Part shown: piece after piece, positions 11,425-23,295 of the stretch
Layout of the letters: each line of letters begins with the position of its first letter
Position numbering within the stretch: position 1 is the stretch's first letter
From: Brienomyrus brachyistius
Lineage: Eukaryota; Chordata; Actinopteri; Osteoglossiformes; Mormyridae
Assembly (NCBI RefSeq): GCF_023856365.1
Contig: NC_064548.1
Span: 10,403,642 to 10,467,641 of the forward strand
DNA length: 64,000 bases
Direction: 5' to 3'
Translations under genes and position numbers: made by a program
The notes under the pieces: generated by a model
The model's database searches: none
Told to the model about the DNA's origin: nothing
The model's input: the letters and a program-made list of their open reading frames with translations, nothing else

Positions 11425-12636
11425 ACCGGGTGGCTTTCCCAGTATTTCCCCACTGCCGATGCATTCCAGCTGCAATTACTCTACACCAGCGCCGTGGATG
11501 GATAGACTTTCACCCACGTCCCAGGTGCTGCGTGCCACCATGAATGTGAACTCTGTCTAGTGCTCTCTCGCACGGTGCCCGTAGATAATTCAGTAACCTG
11601 ACTGCCGTCTCATTCCCCATGCTTTAAAAAAAAAAAGATTGCTTAGCATAGCGTTACAATCCTTAAAAAGGGACCCTCCCTAGTCCACGCGAACCTCGTG
11701 TTTTTGTAATCTAAAGCACACCAGAAAAGAAATCAGTGACTCATACGTGGAAATCCGAAAGTCATAACATGTCTTGCTTTTTGGTGGTCCGCTCGTATGC
11801 TGAGCACACTTACTGAGCGTTTGTGCTAAACCCCATTCATCTTAACATCATTTCGTCTGACTTGGACTTGCGAAGGGAAAACATGTCTGGGAAAATTCAT
11901 ATCCCAAACTCTCAAGATCGCGCCTTACACGGGGAACGCCAAGTCAATCTCCGGCCACTTATTTAATTTTTCACAACGATCCGCTTCGTAACAGAACTTC
12001 CTGGAGAAATTGATCAGAATAAATGACTGCAAGACTGGAATAAACAAATTAATTCCTGAATAACACTGAGAAACACATACATAAGTAGACAGGTCAATGA
12101 TTTACAACCGTTGTATAGTTCCAGGAGTACGGAGTAATCCGATGCACAAATTTTGGTTTATAGTATTTAATGAATGCAAGATGACCAGTAATGTCATCAT
12201 CTGTCTTTTTTCCAGTGACTCCATAGAATGCCATTCCCCCATGTTTTCCGCAAAATACAAATATCTCCAAGTCACAGCTGTTGTAACAGCCAATGGCGGC
12301 CATGTCTACGTCTCAAATGTCAGATCAGATAAATCAGCCGGGCATGTGCATGGACACACTGGAGCCAGTAGATCAGATACACGGAGCTGCTAAATTAACA
12401 GTGTCACCTTAAACAATGCTTCAAGTAACACTGCTGTGTCTACTGCTAATCTGTCTAGTAGCCAGTGGGGCAGCTGATCTTGGGTAAAAACCATACACAC
12501 GAGTAAGAAACGTTTGCTTGCAATTTTAAGCCGGCCGAGAGCTTGCTCTTCAACATATTAGGGGTGCAGGTATATGAATAAAAAGCAAGAGTTGAATAAA
12601 CAGTTCTGCGAGACTTTAAATACTGTTTATATACCC
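11425..12636. other. unique sequence, no gene seen
   Basis: Frames of 60-100 codons occur on both strands at 12094-12393 without recognisable domains. An A11 run lies near 11626. No repeat recognised. Confidence 0.5.
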
Positions 12637-13172
12637 TAAGTGGCCAGTTTATAAGGTACACCTGCTTGTTAACACAAACAGACTCTTCTAAACAGTGAAT
12701 CACGCGGCAGCAACTGAATAAGATACAGCACACAGGCAGGGTCAACAGGGTCACCTACGGCGCTGATAAGCATTAGAATGACTAAGACGTGTGATCTCAG
12801 TGATTATAAACGTGTTACGATTGTTGGTGCCAGATGTGGTCGTTCCAGCATCTGAGAAACAGTCACACCCCCCCCTGCGGTTTTCATAAGCTACAGTGCC
12901 TAGAGTTTACAGAGGATGGTATGATAAACGAAAAGAAGAAGAAAAAAACATAACATGCAGCGGTAGTTCCGTTTCCGAAAACACCTTGTTAATGAGTGAG
13001 GTCAGTGGTGAACGGCCAGACTCGTTAAAGCCAACAGGAAGGCCGCAAGTGTAAAAATAACAGCTCAGTACAGCACTGGTGTACAGAGAGACTCGTCTAC
13101 CCTAGAAGCAGTTCAGGAGGCAAAAGTGGGTCCTTCCCAGTATTAACTAGGTGTATTGAGTAAATAAATAAT
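12637..13172 (+). mobile_element. Tc1-like transposon, internally deleted and decayed
   Basis: The left end reads TAAGTGGCCAGTTTATAAGG then TACACCTGCTTG, and the right end is the decayed mirror CTAGGTGTATTGAGTAAATA. These match the ends of a very common fish Tc1-like family whose termini read 'AGTGGCC...TTTATTAGGTACACC'. Plus-strand coding debris follows the left end, then a jump to the family's far 3' end (AGGCAAAAGTGGGTCC at about 13119-13134). The element is about 0.54 kb against a usual 1.2 kb or more, so most of the catalytic region is deleted. Confidence 0.75.
12778..13045 (+). pseudogene. Tc1-like transposase N-terminal remnant
   Basis: A start codon at 12778 opens MTKTCDLSDYKRVTIVGAR, matching the 'DLSDFERG.IVGAR' start of the DNA-binding domain of this transposase family. 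The frame ends in a TGA after about 25 codons. Related coding debris continues in other frames, for example GGCAGTTCTGTGGGCGAAAA-like sequence at about 12960 and GGCCAGACTCGTTAAAGC at 13014-13031. The DDE catalytic domain is absent. Clearly dead. Confidence 0.65.
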
Positions 13173-14850
13173 GCATATAACCCTAAATATACAGTTAGCA
13201 TGTGCAGTAACTTCAAAAATACCAAAGAGTGGAGAAGGGGTTGAGTACTGCTGTGTGACGTGCATCAAAAACCACTGAAATCGATTCATTTGTTAATTTG
13301 TTTATTTCCTGACGAAATCATTGGTATTGTCACTCTTTCATGAGCTTCACATAAGAAAGTATCAAAACAATCAATTGCAGTCAACAAAAAATAAATCCTC
13401 CCTACTCACCCCGTTCATCCTGCCATGGTGATGGGCACGTGACTATATACCCCATAATCACATGACACAGCTACCATAAAATATGAAGTAGCTGAGCAAG
13501 ACAAATCCAAAAAAACCAACTTGTTTCCTGCATTATGTGCTAACTCTTTCATATGCCTATAAACATAGTTTTTATATATGATGGCAAATATGTTAGTAAC
13601 CCCTAAAAAGACTTTTTCTAGTGAATAAAAATATTTTTCTGTAGACAGTATGGAAAATTATGGTTGCCATGTACGACTTGTTTTCTAAACATTTCCTAAT
13701 CTCAAAATCTTGAGGGTTTTCTGGTCATGAAAGACAACGGCTGTTTATCCAAAAGGATTAGTGCTTAAACTCATGCTTTCTGAAAGGACCCTAATAGCTG
13801 TACAAACACAGATATGGGCAAGTGTGAAAAGAAATCCGCTGGGCTCCACCGAAACCATTACAGGCTGATGTTTGACAAGAAAGGAATAATCGCACCATTT
13901 TCAACTGGAAAAACCAACCTACCAGCTTGTTTTATGTCACCGGTCCTGGAGCGTTTACCCCTTGTGCTGACGCCATTGACTGCCCCAACACCGTGATAGG
14001 CGGATTGCAGATGGGGCTGATAATCAGTTCCTGGGTCTACCGCACTGACAGGTGTCTGCACTGCTAATGTCACAATGTGGATTCAGGCTCCTGGATCACA
14101 GAGTATAGTTCGTGTGATCTTTAGTGCACTCACAGTCACGTAATCTTAGCAGGAGGGTGTGTGGTTGTGTCTTGCCTCTCCAACTTAAAAGTATAATTCT
14201 TCATAAAGTAAAGGCCTGAGCTTTTGGTTTGGGAGGCTGCGCTTCCCTAATGAGGATGGAATGAAGGAGAGTAAATGAGAAGCAGGTGGACTTCGGTGGT
14301 GTTGACCGCACAGTACAAAGTTGTCAGATGCCTGGGTCTTCATCCCAGTGCCTGTGACCACATCGCACCCCCTCCGCTCCACTGCTGTCGAGTCATGATT
14401 TGTGAAGAACTGCCCCCAATGCCAGTCAGATTATTCTCCAAGCATTCCGCAGACTTACTGACTTTATCAGTGCTGAATTCTGCCGTAATCGCGAATTTCC
14501 AGGATATATGACTTACGAACTTTAACTTGCAAACTTATATAATTTTTAATGGTTATAAATCTGGCAGGTGGGGAAACGTAAGTTGTTCAGGACATTCGTT
14601 TTAACCTCACCTGTGTCTTTCTAATAATCATTAGATGAGATTGAGTCTTTTCTCTCTGGTTCAGGGAGGCCACTAGACTGTGATATTGAAAGCAGTTACT
14701 CTTATTTTGCTATATATGTGTATGGGTGGGTATTTGCCCTGCACATTCTGCAATGCAGAAACATGCAATAAAAAGGATTCCATCCAACCATTTGTCCTGG
14801 TCAGCACTGCAGAGGTGTCTGGGTCCTCTCCCAAGTAGCATAGGACATAA
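13173..14850. other. unique sequence, no gene seen
   Basis: Frames at 13814-14511 are short and overlap antisense. No domain or repeat recognised. Confidence 0.5.
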
Positions 14851-15092
14851 AGTACTGTAGGGGTACACCCATTATTTTGAATAGTGATACCTCACTGTTC
14901 CCCATGGAACACATATACAGGTGACAGCAAGCTTGGGGGTCACAGTTCAGACAGTGAGCAGCGGCCCTGGAGCTGGGGGTTAAGGGCCTCGCTCAAGGGC
15001 CCAATGGAGGCGTCTGTTGTCCCTGGGATTCAACTGGCAACCATCCAATCATGACTGCACAGTCCTATCACGCTGTGCCACACACTGCCCTC
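14851..15092 (+). repeat. dispersed repeat, 'aagggcctcgctcaagggccc' family
   Basis: The segment GGGGGTTAAGGGCCTCGCTC, continuing AAGGGCCCAATGG, followed by GCAACCATCCAATCATGACT and CGCTGTGCCACACACTGCCC, is shared with 32118-32306, 45100-45242 and 60985-61165. This is a high-copy fish repeat, probably a SINE or MITE part; its class cannot be settled from these diverged copies. Confidence 0.6.
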
Positions 15093-15299
15093 ATAGTTAA
15101 ACTGATGTCTTTACGTTGCCCTTAGTGGATGTTGGACGCACGGACATATGTAGGTAGGTCTGTATTGCATAATGCTTAATTTTATGTTAAAAGTGGGATA
15201 ATTATCTACACTTAACCTGATATGCGCATTTACATAAGGCCTCAAACTCACAATTCAAGCTGCCTGATATAATAAACTGTACTCACATGTTCATTGCAA

Positions 15300-15660
15300 A
15301 CTCAGATCCAAGAGTTTCTGCATTTGAAAAGACTTGCAAAAGGATCCAATTTCCTGGCCTGGCGTACATTCACCGCTCGCCCTGGGATTAATCAAAACGG
15401 GTACAAAGGCTTTGTGAGGAAAGGTATTGCGAATTACTGAAAACTGAGTCTGCCTGTCATTTATAGCCCTACCTGGGAAAGCTGTAATGTGCTGATTGTG
15501 CTAAAGCCGAACCAAACGAGAAACTTTTCCAAGAAGCATTCATTGCTATTAATTACAAACACTGTCCAAGATCCGTAATAATGTTAATTAGACGCCAAGT
15601 GATACATGAGAAATCTTGATCAAAAAAGAATGACCTTTCTTACAGCTTTATATTCTGTTA
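15300..15660. promoter_or_regulatory. enhancer-like unique block (candidate conserved non-coding element)
   Basis: The block is repeat-free, with even base composition and clustered homeodomain-type cores: ATTAATTAC at 15548-15556 and GTTAATTAG at 15583-15591, with GGGATTAATC at about 15383-15392. There are stops in all frames. This texture is typical of vertebrate developmental enhancers. Conservation has not been tested, so this is inference from sequence texture only. Confidence 0.3.
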
Positions 15661-16271
15661 TTTTTACTTATTTTGGAAAAACCAAGTGTACTCTGACTGA
15701 AACATAAAAAAGAGATGTAGTATCATACAGAGGGAATGATCTGATTCCTTACTAAAGCCTGTTAAGGATATTGTATGCAAGGCCTGCTCTCTGTTGCTCA
15801 GTAACAAGCACCATCCCACCTTCTGATTCCTCCACAAATATATAAGCTAAGGAATATTTTTGATACAGGAAAAACCACTGTACTTTCAGCCAGGTTGTTG
15901 AAGGACAAGGAGAAATCTGTCCATCCATGCATCAGAATTCCCCAACTCTATCTCCATCTCATCTAGCAATTCACAGCTTGGTCGTGTTTCTTGATCTCAT
16001 GCTGTTGTACGGAGATGGTGATAATGACGTATTGGAAAGACGTGAGGTTATCCATGTTTGCATAAAAGTTTGAGGGTTTTAGCTAAGCAAATAAAAACGA
16101 AATGACAATCTTTACAATAATGTTTCCTTCACAGTGTCCTGTAGGCTTAGCATGAACTTTGCAATCTCTTACATCCACCTATTGCAGATCTCAATCTAAG
16201 GTTAAGAGTGCAATGTGAAGCTTTGTGAACTTGCTGTCTGGACCCCCAATCAATAGGCCACTCTACAGAAT
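15661..16271. other. unique sequence, no gene seen
   Basis: No recognised repeat, coding frame or motif cluster. Confidence 0.5.
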
Positions 16272-16611
16272 TCATCCTCTGCTATTTAACATCTCTTTGA
16301 TTGCAGGAATGACTTTTGTTGGTATCCTTTTAGTTGTGGATGGCTTAAAATGCTGAACATTCTGTACCCTGCTTATTGTTTCGATGATAATTCTATGGTC
16401 ATTGTCAAAAGCAAGTGGCACACACATTTCCATTGTTCTGCTGAAAAATTTGTGAGACTGCTCTGACAAAAAAAAAGAAGTATTTTGCTGTAGAGTATGA
16501 CTTGATTGTTCGCCATTTTGTAAATGACTTCATGGTTGCCCTCTCTGTGTCTATCCAAGGTGCCTTATGAGAATGTACGTAGAACTGATTAATAAGAATC
16601 GGACCTGACAT
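16272..16611 (-). pseudogene. coding-like minus-strand tract broken by frame changes, identity unknown
   Basis: Three overlapping minus-strand frames follow one another. The downstream one contains ETISRVQNVQHFKPSTTKR and IPTKVIPAIKEMLNSRG. The upstream one contains NQFYVHSHKAPWIDTERAT. A run of nine A at 16469-16477 lies where the frame changes. Nothing is recognised, and there are no intron signals. It may be decayed retroposed coding sequence or chance. Confidence 0.15.
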
Positions 16612-17377
16612 GAAATACTGGCTTTAAGTTTAACGATGGTAACAATAGCACGACGCATAACCGTAATTCCTTGAAGTATATTTTTCATACCCCACTCCAA
16701 GTCCATCTAGAGCTACTTGATCGTCAAATGAGCATTTATAAATAAGAATGTGTTTGATTAACCATGCCTATCCTTCCATGTTTTTGCAGTTTTTTTTTAA
16801 ATGCATTCAGCCCATATTTCACCTCTACAAGCCCAACAATGGCCAGGATGTTTATTGGACACGACGCAGGGCTTGGCCCCCAAATACGTTTATTAGTGCA
16901 GGATGTAACAACAGCTTTGGCGCCGACCTTTTGTTTGTTCCGTTTGCCGGGGCCCCTGTTCCCACGGTGTGCCACAGGGGACCATGGGCAGTGTCCAGAG
17001 CAAAATGAATTCCATGGCACTGAGCCTACATCTCAGAGCAACTTGTAAAACCCATGGGCATTCATTTCAGCAAACTGTAACGGTGCTGACATTGTCAGGG
17101 GCTAGGCCGCACCGAGCCACAAAAGCCTCTTATAGGATCCTGGCCAGTCACCTTGGAGTTTGGATAGTACACACTGGATACACAGTTTCTGTAGGCCTTG
17201 ATTTTGTACAATGCATCATGGTTCCAGAAAGGTCAGGCATTGATACAAAGGTTTCTTTCCAGGTTTTCTAACGGGCCACCACACCAAAAGTGACGCTATG
17301 GCTGTATACCTTTGACTGCATAGTAATTTAGCTGAGCTAGCAGTTCCTCAACACTCTATGTATGTGTATGTAAAGTA
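16612..17377. other. unique sequence, no gene seen
   Basis: Several overlapping frames of 86-100 codons on both strands at 16736-17271 show no domain. No repeat recognised. Confidence 0.45.
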
Positions 17378-17898
17378 CTCTGCAAAAGTCTTAGGCAGAC
17401 AAAGAAAATGATGTTCAGATTATCCTCGTGTTGGTGTAAAACTATGATATTATGCCTGTCAAAGTGTGTCAGCTTAGCCATTTCAGAACCTCTGCTAAAA
17501 TCATCCTAGTGTTTGCAGTGACCGTCCAGTGCAGCCATGTATTGTTTGACTTGGCCACTAGCACACCTCATACAGCTAGTCAATCTGCCACTGACTTTTT
17601 AAACCAATATATTTAATTATTTAATTGAACTGTTGGTGAAATTTAACAAAATCATGGAACGGCTGAGGTGCCCCTGAGGAGAAGTTTGGGAACTAAAGCG
17701 GTGTTCATCTAGCCATACAACTAGATATCAGTAACTTTTTAGAAAACAGAAGAACCTATTACTAGTTTTTATTGTGTTACTCTTAATTTGCACATGTTCT
17801 AATGTTAAATTGTGTTTTTTGTTCTAAGCCAAAGTACACTTGCTACCCAGATAAACAGCTTTAAAAATTTCTTTGAACTGCCCAAGACTTTTGCACAG
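17378..17898. mobile_element. Tc1/mariner-type non-autonomous element, about 520 bp
   Basis: The ends are inverted copies. The left reads CTCTGCAAAAGTCTTAGGCA and the right, on the other strand, CTGTGCAAAAGTCTTGGGCA, with 2-3 differences over about 25 bases. Each end is flanked by TA (17376-17377 and 17899-17900), the target used by Tc1/mariner transposons. The interior has no transposase frame. The right flank continues into a TA run. Confidence 0.8.
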
Positions 17899-17900
17899 TA

Positions 17901-18869
17901 CTATATATATATAACTGTGGTCAGCTGGCTGGATTGAGATTTTCAATTCGGAATAAGTCTGCACACACATGCACATGTATATTAATCAATATAACAGGTC
18001 TATTATCTTGTGTATTGTCTGTAGGTTTTGCAAAGTACACCAACGCTTTTGATGTAGCTAATTTTAGGTTTATAATGGAATAATGTAGACTTGCTGTAAG
18101 ATTTCTTGAGTGAGCGTGAGAGTCTGAAAGCGTGAGTGTCACGCTAAATGCATGAGATGGCAACTGTGTCTCCTGGTCTGTTTTTCTATATTAGCTCCTG
18201 TTTCGGTGACATTATCTTTGGTTTGACATGATTAACAGCTGCACTGTCAGGTAATAAATCTCGTTTTGTCCACAGGATTAATATTACATGGCCCACATAA
18301 AGTTTCTGGAAATTCTTGTAATGTTATATAGAACCTTCAGAGCTATGAATTTTAAAACGTGTTATATGCTATTTTATGTATCAGTGGCCATTTTTCTGAT
18401 GTTTTGCTTGTTTCTTATCTGTAGTTAACAATGGTGAACATGAGGAGAGATTTTTCAAGAGCATTTGGTTTAATACTAATCCATAGCTAGTTACGTCCAA
18501 GCATGGGACAGAGGAACATGATCTTTCTTGTTAAATACTATGTATCTACAGTATGTAATGATCTGTACCATCAGTACAGATCAGATTAGTCTTTTTTGTT
18601 CATTTCTCAAGTGACTAATCACTATTGCTATTATATAATACATTAAACATTAACAAACATCTTGTCCTTCAACATGCTTGCAAGACCCATTTCTTATGTT
18701 CATGCTAAGGAAAACTAAACTTTAATTATTGCAGTTAGCTTTTAGTTATACAGTTAACAAAAGCTAATGTAATGGACCTATAACAAAAAAAAGTTTTTTT
18801 TGCTATTTTATCCCTGGACGAGGTCTTCAGCCAAAACAGCCCAGCTGCTTATGCACAAAATAAGTCCTT
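17901..18869. other. unique AT-rich sequence, no gene seen
   Basis: A short (TA)n run lies at 17902-17913. Nothing else recognised. Confidence 0.5.
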
Positions 18870-19330
18870 TTACGTAAAAGTTTCAGATAAAAAACAAAAT
18901 AATGGAATCCGCATGAGGGGCCTGGAAGATTCAGACCCATATATATTAATTATGATTCTCCATGTTGTGAACCAACAGGGATACCTTTGAGGATGTTCTA
19001 GGAAGCCTCCTGAAGTCCTGAAAAATGACCCAATACGCCACCATTCCCTCTGAGGCCCAATCAATAGGGATGCCTGTCGGCTAATGGCACCGTGTCCAGT
19101 TCCCGCAAAAACAAGCTCATTAGATTCTTATGAAACTTATTGATAACTCACAATGGCCACCCCCAAAACCGCATGTTCATCAAACTGCTGTTTCGATTTC
19201 ATCCCGGTGCCTGAATCAGGCTAAAGAAAACCCGTATAAGGTCTTCATTCTTTTATTAGAAATGCATTTTGTATGAGCCAGGCAGCAGCGCGTCTATAAT
19301 AAATGAACGCTAGCCTGGTGACGCACTTAG
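18870..19330. promoter_or_regulatory. enhancer-like unique block (candidate conserved non-coding element)
   Basis: Repeat-free stretch with ATATATTAATTATGATT at about 18941-18957, AAGCTCATTAGATTCTTATG at 19111-19130 and ACTTATTGATAACTCACAATG at about 19135-19154, all AT-core sites in otherwise balanced sequence. There are stops in all frames. Texture only; conservation untested. Confidence 0.25.
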
Positions 19331-19639
19331 GCCGGTGTCCCGCAGCGCACAGAGAGCGTTTCCCTACATGTACAGTACGCTGCGCAGCCAGGCGTTGAAA
19401 ACCAGTGTGCAGACACTTACTTCCATCAACAGTGTGGCCAATTGTATTAATTGAGTTCTTAAAGTATTAAGAACATTGGTGATCTAGATCTTTACACCAA
19501 ACCGGGTTTTATTCACTGACTCTCCTTTGTCCTCAGAATTGATCCTCTCTCAAATGTCATAAAAGGTACTTTGTCTGCTGAAATAGCCATGAAGAAGTTT
19601 TGTTTTGTGTTTTTTAACGCCTGCCTGTTTTTCTGACAG
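19331..19639. other. unique sequence upstream of a possible exon
   Basis: No repeat. It ends in a good splice-acceptor-like pyrimidine run, CTGCCTGTTTTTCTGACAG, at 19621-19639. Confidence 0.4.
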
Positions 19640-19739
19640 CACCCCGGTGACTAAGGCCTATCTGCGTGGGATTTGTCTGGCTGTGATGGCCCGATTCGCT
19701 AGAGATCGTACAAGCAGCAGCCGGTCGACAGAGTTCTAA
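19640..19739 (+). CDS. possible terminal coding exon, protein unknown
   Basis: A strong acceptor-like signal ends at AG 19638-19639. After one carried-over base the frame reads TPVTKAYLRGICLAVMAR, then FARDRTSSSRSTEF, and stops at TAA 19737-19739, 32 codons in all. The other two frames have early stops. The composition is coding-like (Arg/Ser-rich tail) and CpG is retained. No protein family is recognised, no upstream exon is identified and no clear polyadenylation signal follows closely. It may well be chance. Confidence 0.15.
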
Positions 19740-22539
19740 ATGAAGCGTATTCACTCCTGTCCTGCCGCTCATGTGGAGTTTGACTGGTTGTGAGTTAGTC
19801 CAGCTTTACTAAGATAACAACCGGCAGTTCTGACTAATCGGAACTGGGAATTTTTGTTTTTTTTCCTCTGCACTGATTCAAACCAGTCCTTCCTTTGAGA
19901 GTAGAGCACCTCTCGAACCCAGTTCTATGCTCTTGAGTCCTTGCACACACAGTCTGTCGACATCACGTCCGTCCCCCCCGCCTCGCCCTGACTTTCTGAG
20001 AGTGTCTGGTCTCTTCCTGTCATTGGTGCGCCTCTCCACCCTTCTGGATGATTCCGGCCGGAAAGCCGCTGAGAGCTTTCTTGCCCGCTTGTCCGTTTAA
20101 CGTGACGGAGGGAGTTTTCCACGGGCACTGCAGTACCTCAGGGATGGATTCTGATGTAGTGCAGTTGCAGCCTGCGGACAGGAAATGTAGAGGTGTGGCA
20201 GTCAGGCAGTGAGGTGGGAGACACATTATTTGCTTCCAAAGGTTCAGCTAGTGTGAGTCCATCAAAAAGCCAGACTCCCAAAAGCCATAGCCTATTATCA
20301 ACTGTCCACCTTTGCATAATACAAAAAAAACACTTCCACTGATTCCACTTGATTGGTTTATGATTGAACAAGAACCATAATATAATCTGTGTGCATTTCA
20401 GAAACAAAATATTACACAGGAAATAGATTTGAAACTGACATAATTGGCCAGATGACATTAGCTTTTAACCAAGTGACATTTGACTGTTGAAGCTTTATAT
20501 TTAATACCTAGGTAAATTTGATGTTCCTGAGAGTATTTATAAGGGATTAAAAGGCTTTTTTGTTATAAATGAGTTATTCCAAATCTGGGTAGACAGCTGT
20601 TCAAAATACAACTTAATTCAAACAATTCAAATCATGCAAGCAGACTGAGAGGAGTTTGCAAACTGTTATGCTGGACACTTAAGAAAGTAACAGCTGTGAC
20701 CCCAGTAATGAGGGTTAAACTGGTTTCCAAGTCACTAATACAACATGGTAATGGCTTACCGTAACCTTAACCATCAGACCAGATAATTATCTTGCGCATA
20801 ATTGAAGGACTTGCTTTTAAGGCATATAATACCTGCTTTATTAAGAAGAAGCTTTTGAGCTTAAAATCCAGCTGAATAAGGACTCTTACAGATGTGCCTT
20901 TAGTGGGAATGGGGTCAGCATCGCTAAGATCACATGACCCAGCGAAGTTCCAAATAAAACCAGTTAGACAACAACCTTCTCAATACCAAGATGATACTTG
21001 TGGTCTTGGTAACAGTGCTGTACTGTAGCTAACTTGCCTTCAAAGAATGAACTTGGGCCCAGTGAATCATGGGATTGGTCTCGTTCGACAAGGATACAAC
21101 CAGTGTATCCTATATATTTGTAGCGGGACAAGAACAGCATCTGGGGATTTTTACTATCCTCTGTACTTCTGTTCTTCGGTACCGGAACTGCTTTTCGGCA
21201 GTGGAAGATGACGCAAAAACGGTTACACGAGAACACTATCAAGTACGCATATTGAGAAATACCCAATGATTTCAGTTGAGTATTAAGACAATTCACAGAC
21301 TACATATGACAGTCTTTCTCTTTGTATGTTCTTGTGCCATCTCATCAGAGTTCGGAGGTGAATTTGTGACTTAAGGTGCAGCCTATCTGGCCACGAATCA
21401 ACAAAACGCTCAAAGTATGGTCCATGACCATTTCCTCAGGGCTTCCTCCTTTGTCACGCTGCTGAGACTCTCCAGATCCTGATCCAGATTACTGGTGGAG
21501 GGGCCACTATCTTTCGACACTATCTCTTATTGTCTGGATACCTGCTATTATCCCCTAGCACCCTGTCATTGATTAGAGATATCCCTCAGAATCAAACATA
21601 TGTGCCGCCTGCCTCTTTTCCACCACTGGTTGTGCTGTAATGCAAGAATTGGTCAGATTTTGTGGAGCGGAGGGGCCCACAGGTGGCTGTCTACCCTCAC
21701 CTGCTTATCTCGGGGGAGATTGAATTGCAACCTTTGACTTCTCACGCAGAATATCCTCTCCCAGCCACTTCTTTACCAAACCACCAAATGCTCAGATATC
21801 ATTGCCACCACTCAGAGGGCCTGTACCACCCTCCGTGGTTCAGAGGCAAAGTAAACAGGTGTTTGGATTTGGAAATAAAATCCCATCTCAGGGGACATAT
21901 TTCTGACTGGGTGGGGGTGGGGGTGGGGGGAGGAATACAGTAGAGAACTGAGGTGTTGAAAAGGTCGAGAGTGGGTCAGAGGGGAGGAATCGTGCATCAC
22001 GCATTCCCAGCCCTAATGCCCGGTTTGCATCACTTTGTTCAGCTGGAAAGTGAAATAAAATATATCATTTACAATGAGTAAAAAAATAATGTCACACAGT
22101 AAAACTTTTACTACATGCCTAGCTAAGCTAAAGCAGTTTTATAACGGGGGAGTAGAAGAGAAGTTCGATAATAAACCTTCTACAAACAACACAAAACAGA
22201 AATGTGGCATTCCAGCCATACTGGGACAGGTGTAGTTTGTTGGTGTGGTGCTTTTATGTGGCTGTGAACTTTCAGCTTTGTAGCATCATTAATAATGTGT
22301 CTGGAAAGACTTTATGAAGGAGCCCCGGTCTGCCGCTGCTGAATCGCCTTGGGTGTGGAGGACCTGAGTCCATGCTGCTCTGTCGCAACAGCTTTCGGCA
22401 ACAGCTCCTCACACGGATCAAGACGTCGGGGTTCAACTTTGATTATTAAGCCTACGATTGTCACCCAGTCACTGAAAAATTACATTTAGGTGCCAAACAT
22501 TTTGTTTTTGCGTGGCCCTATATTTCACTAAAGCACCAC
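19740..22539. other. unique sequence, no gene seen
   Basis: Frames of up to 110 codons on opposite strands at 20964-21296 and 21662-22000 lack domains. A G-rich run, GGGTGGGGGTGGGGGTGGGG, lies at about 21908-21928. No mobile element recognised. Confidence 0.5.
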
Positions 22540-22840
22540 ATTCCTGCCCTCTGCATGCTGTATTATATTCATTTAGATTAAATCTTATTTATGTCTTTAT
22601 CATCTCCTTGACACATTGGAGGAACTGGATCCCTGGGTTAATTAAAGGCCGACTATCTTCCTTCTTGTCTTCTTTATTTTCTTCTCTATGACTATAAATT
22701 TCAGCAGTTGGGACTAAAGCAACTATTTAGCGCTGGAAACAAGCGAGTTTAAATTTAGCTTGATACGGATTAAAGGGAGCAGGTGTACTTTCCCTATTCA
22801 GTGTTGCTAATCCAGTTGTATATAAAGTGGATTAACAGGA
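22540..22840. promoter_or_regulatory. enhancer-like unique block (candidate conserved non-coding element)
   Basis: Repeat-free sequence with GGGTTAATTAAAGGCC at about 22635-22650, CATTTAGATTAAATC at 22571-22585 and GATACGGATTAAAGGG at about 22762-22777. Stops in all frames. Enhancer-like texture only. Confidence 0.25.
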
Positions 22841-23080
22841 CTTACTTTTGAAATATGCACACAATCACCAGGAGGAAAGGACTTTATAGTCATGAAACAT
22901 GCTTCTAGCCTTTTATAAAGCCTCAGCGTGTATACTGCAAAAGAAAAGAAAAGAAAAATCGTTTATATATAATTTAAACACATATCCTTATAACCTGAAT
23001 CGAATAACCAATTTAGTACACTAAAGGGGAAGCCTTAAAACAAGAAATTCAACCAGACATTGACAATAGCTTCTTTTCCA
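22841..23080. other. unique sequence
   Basis: Short AAAGAAAAG run at 22941-22956. Nothing else recognised. Confidence 0.5.
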
Positions 23081-23295
23081 GTGGAGGGTCACAGTGAAGC
23101 GGGACTCCAGAAAGCGCAGGGTATAGTAAACCTGGGGAAGGATGGTCATCTGTCACAGGACACGCTCAATTACAGAGGGTAGGTTCACCTAAACCGCCAC
23201 ATGGATAAATGGAGAACAAGTAAACATACAAGCTCAGGACAGGACAGAGACTAGCAATTCTGGAGGTATAAATCCACGGCGATAACCCTGACTCA
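23081..23295 (-). repeat. diverged minus-strand copy of the GGAT-tailed SINE/LINE-tail family
   Basis: The order of phrases 'ctgtcacaggacacgctcaa', 'ttacagagggtaggttcacc', 'taaaccgccacatgg', 'ggagaacaagtaaacataca' and 'caggacagagactagc' is that of the minus strand of the repeat seen intact at 60495-60826. It is heavily diverged, so an old insertion. Confidence 0.45.

Noticed and set aside
11139..11560. Proline-rich and glycine-rich frames on opposite strands
   Set aside because: Both are translations of the poly-C tract at 11383-11424.
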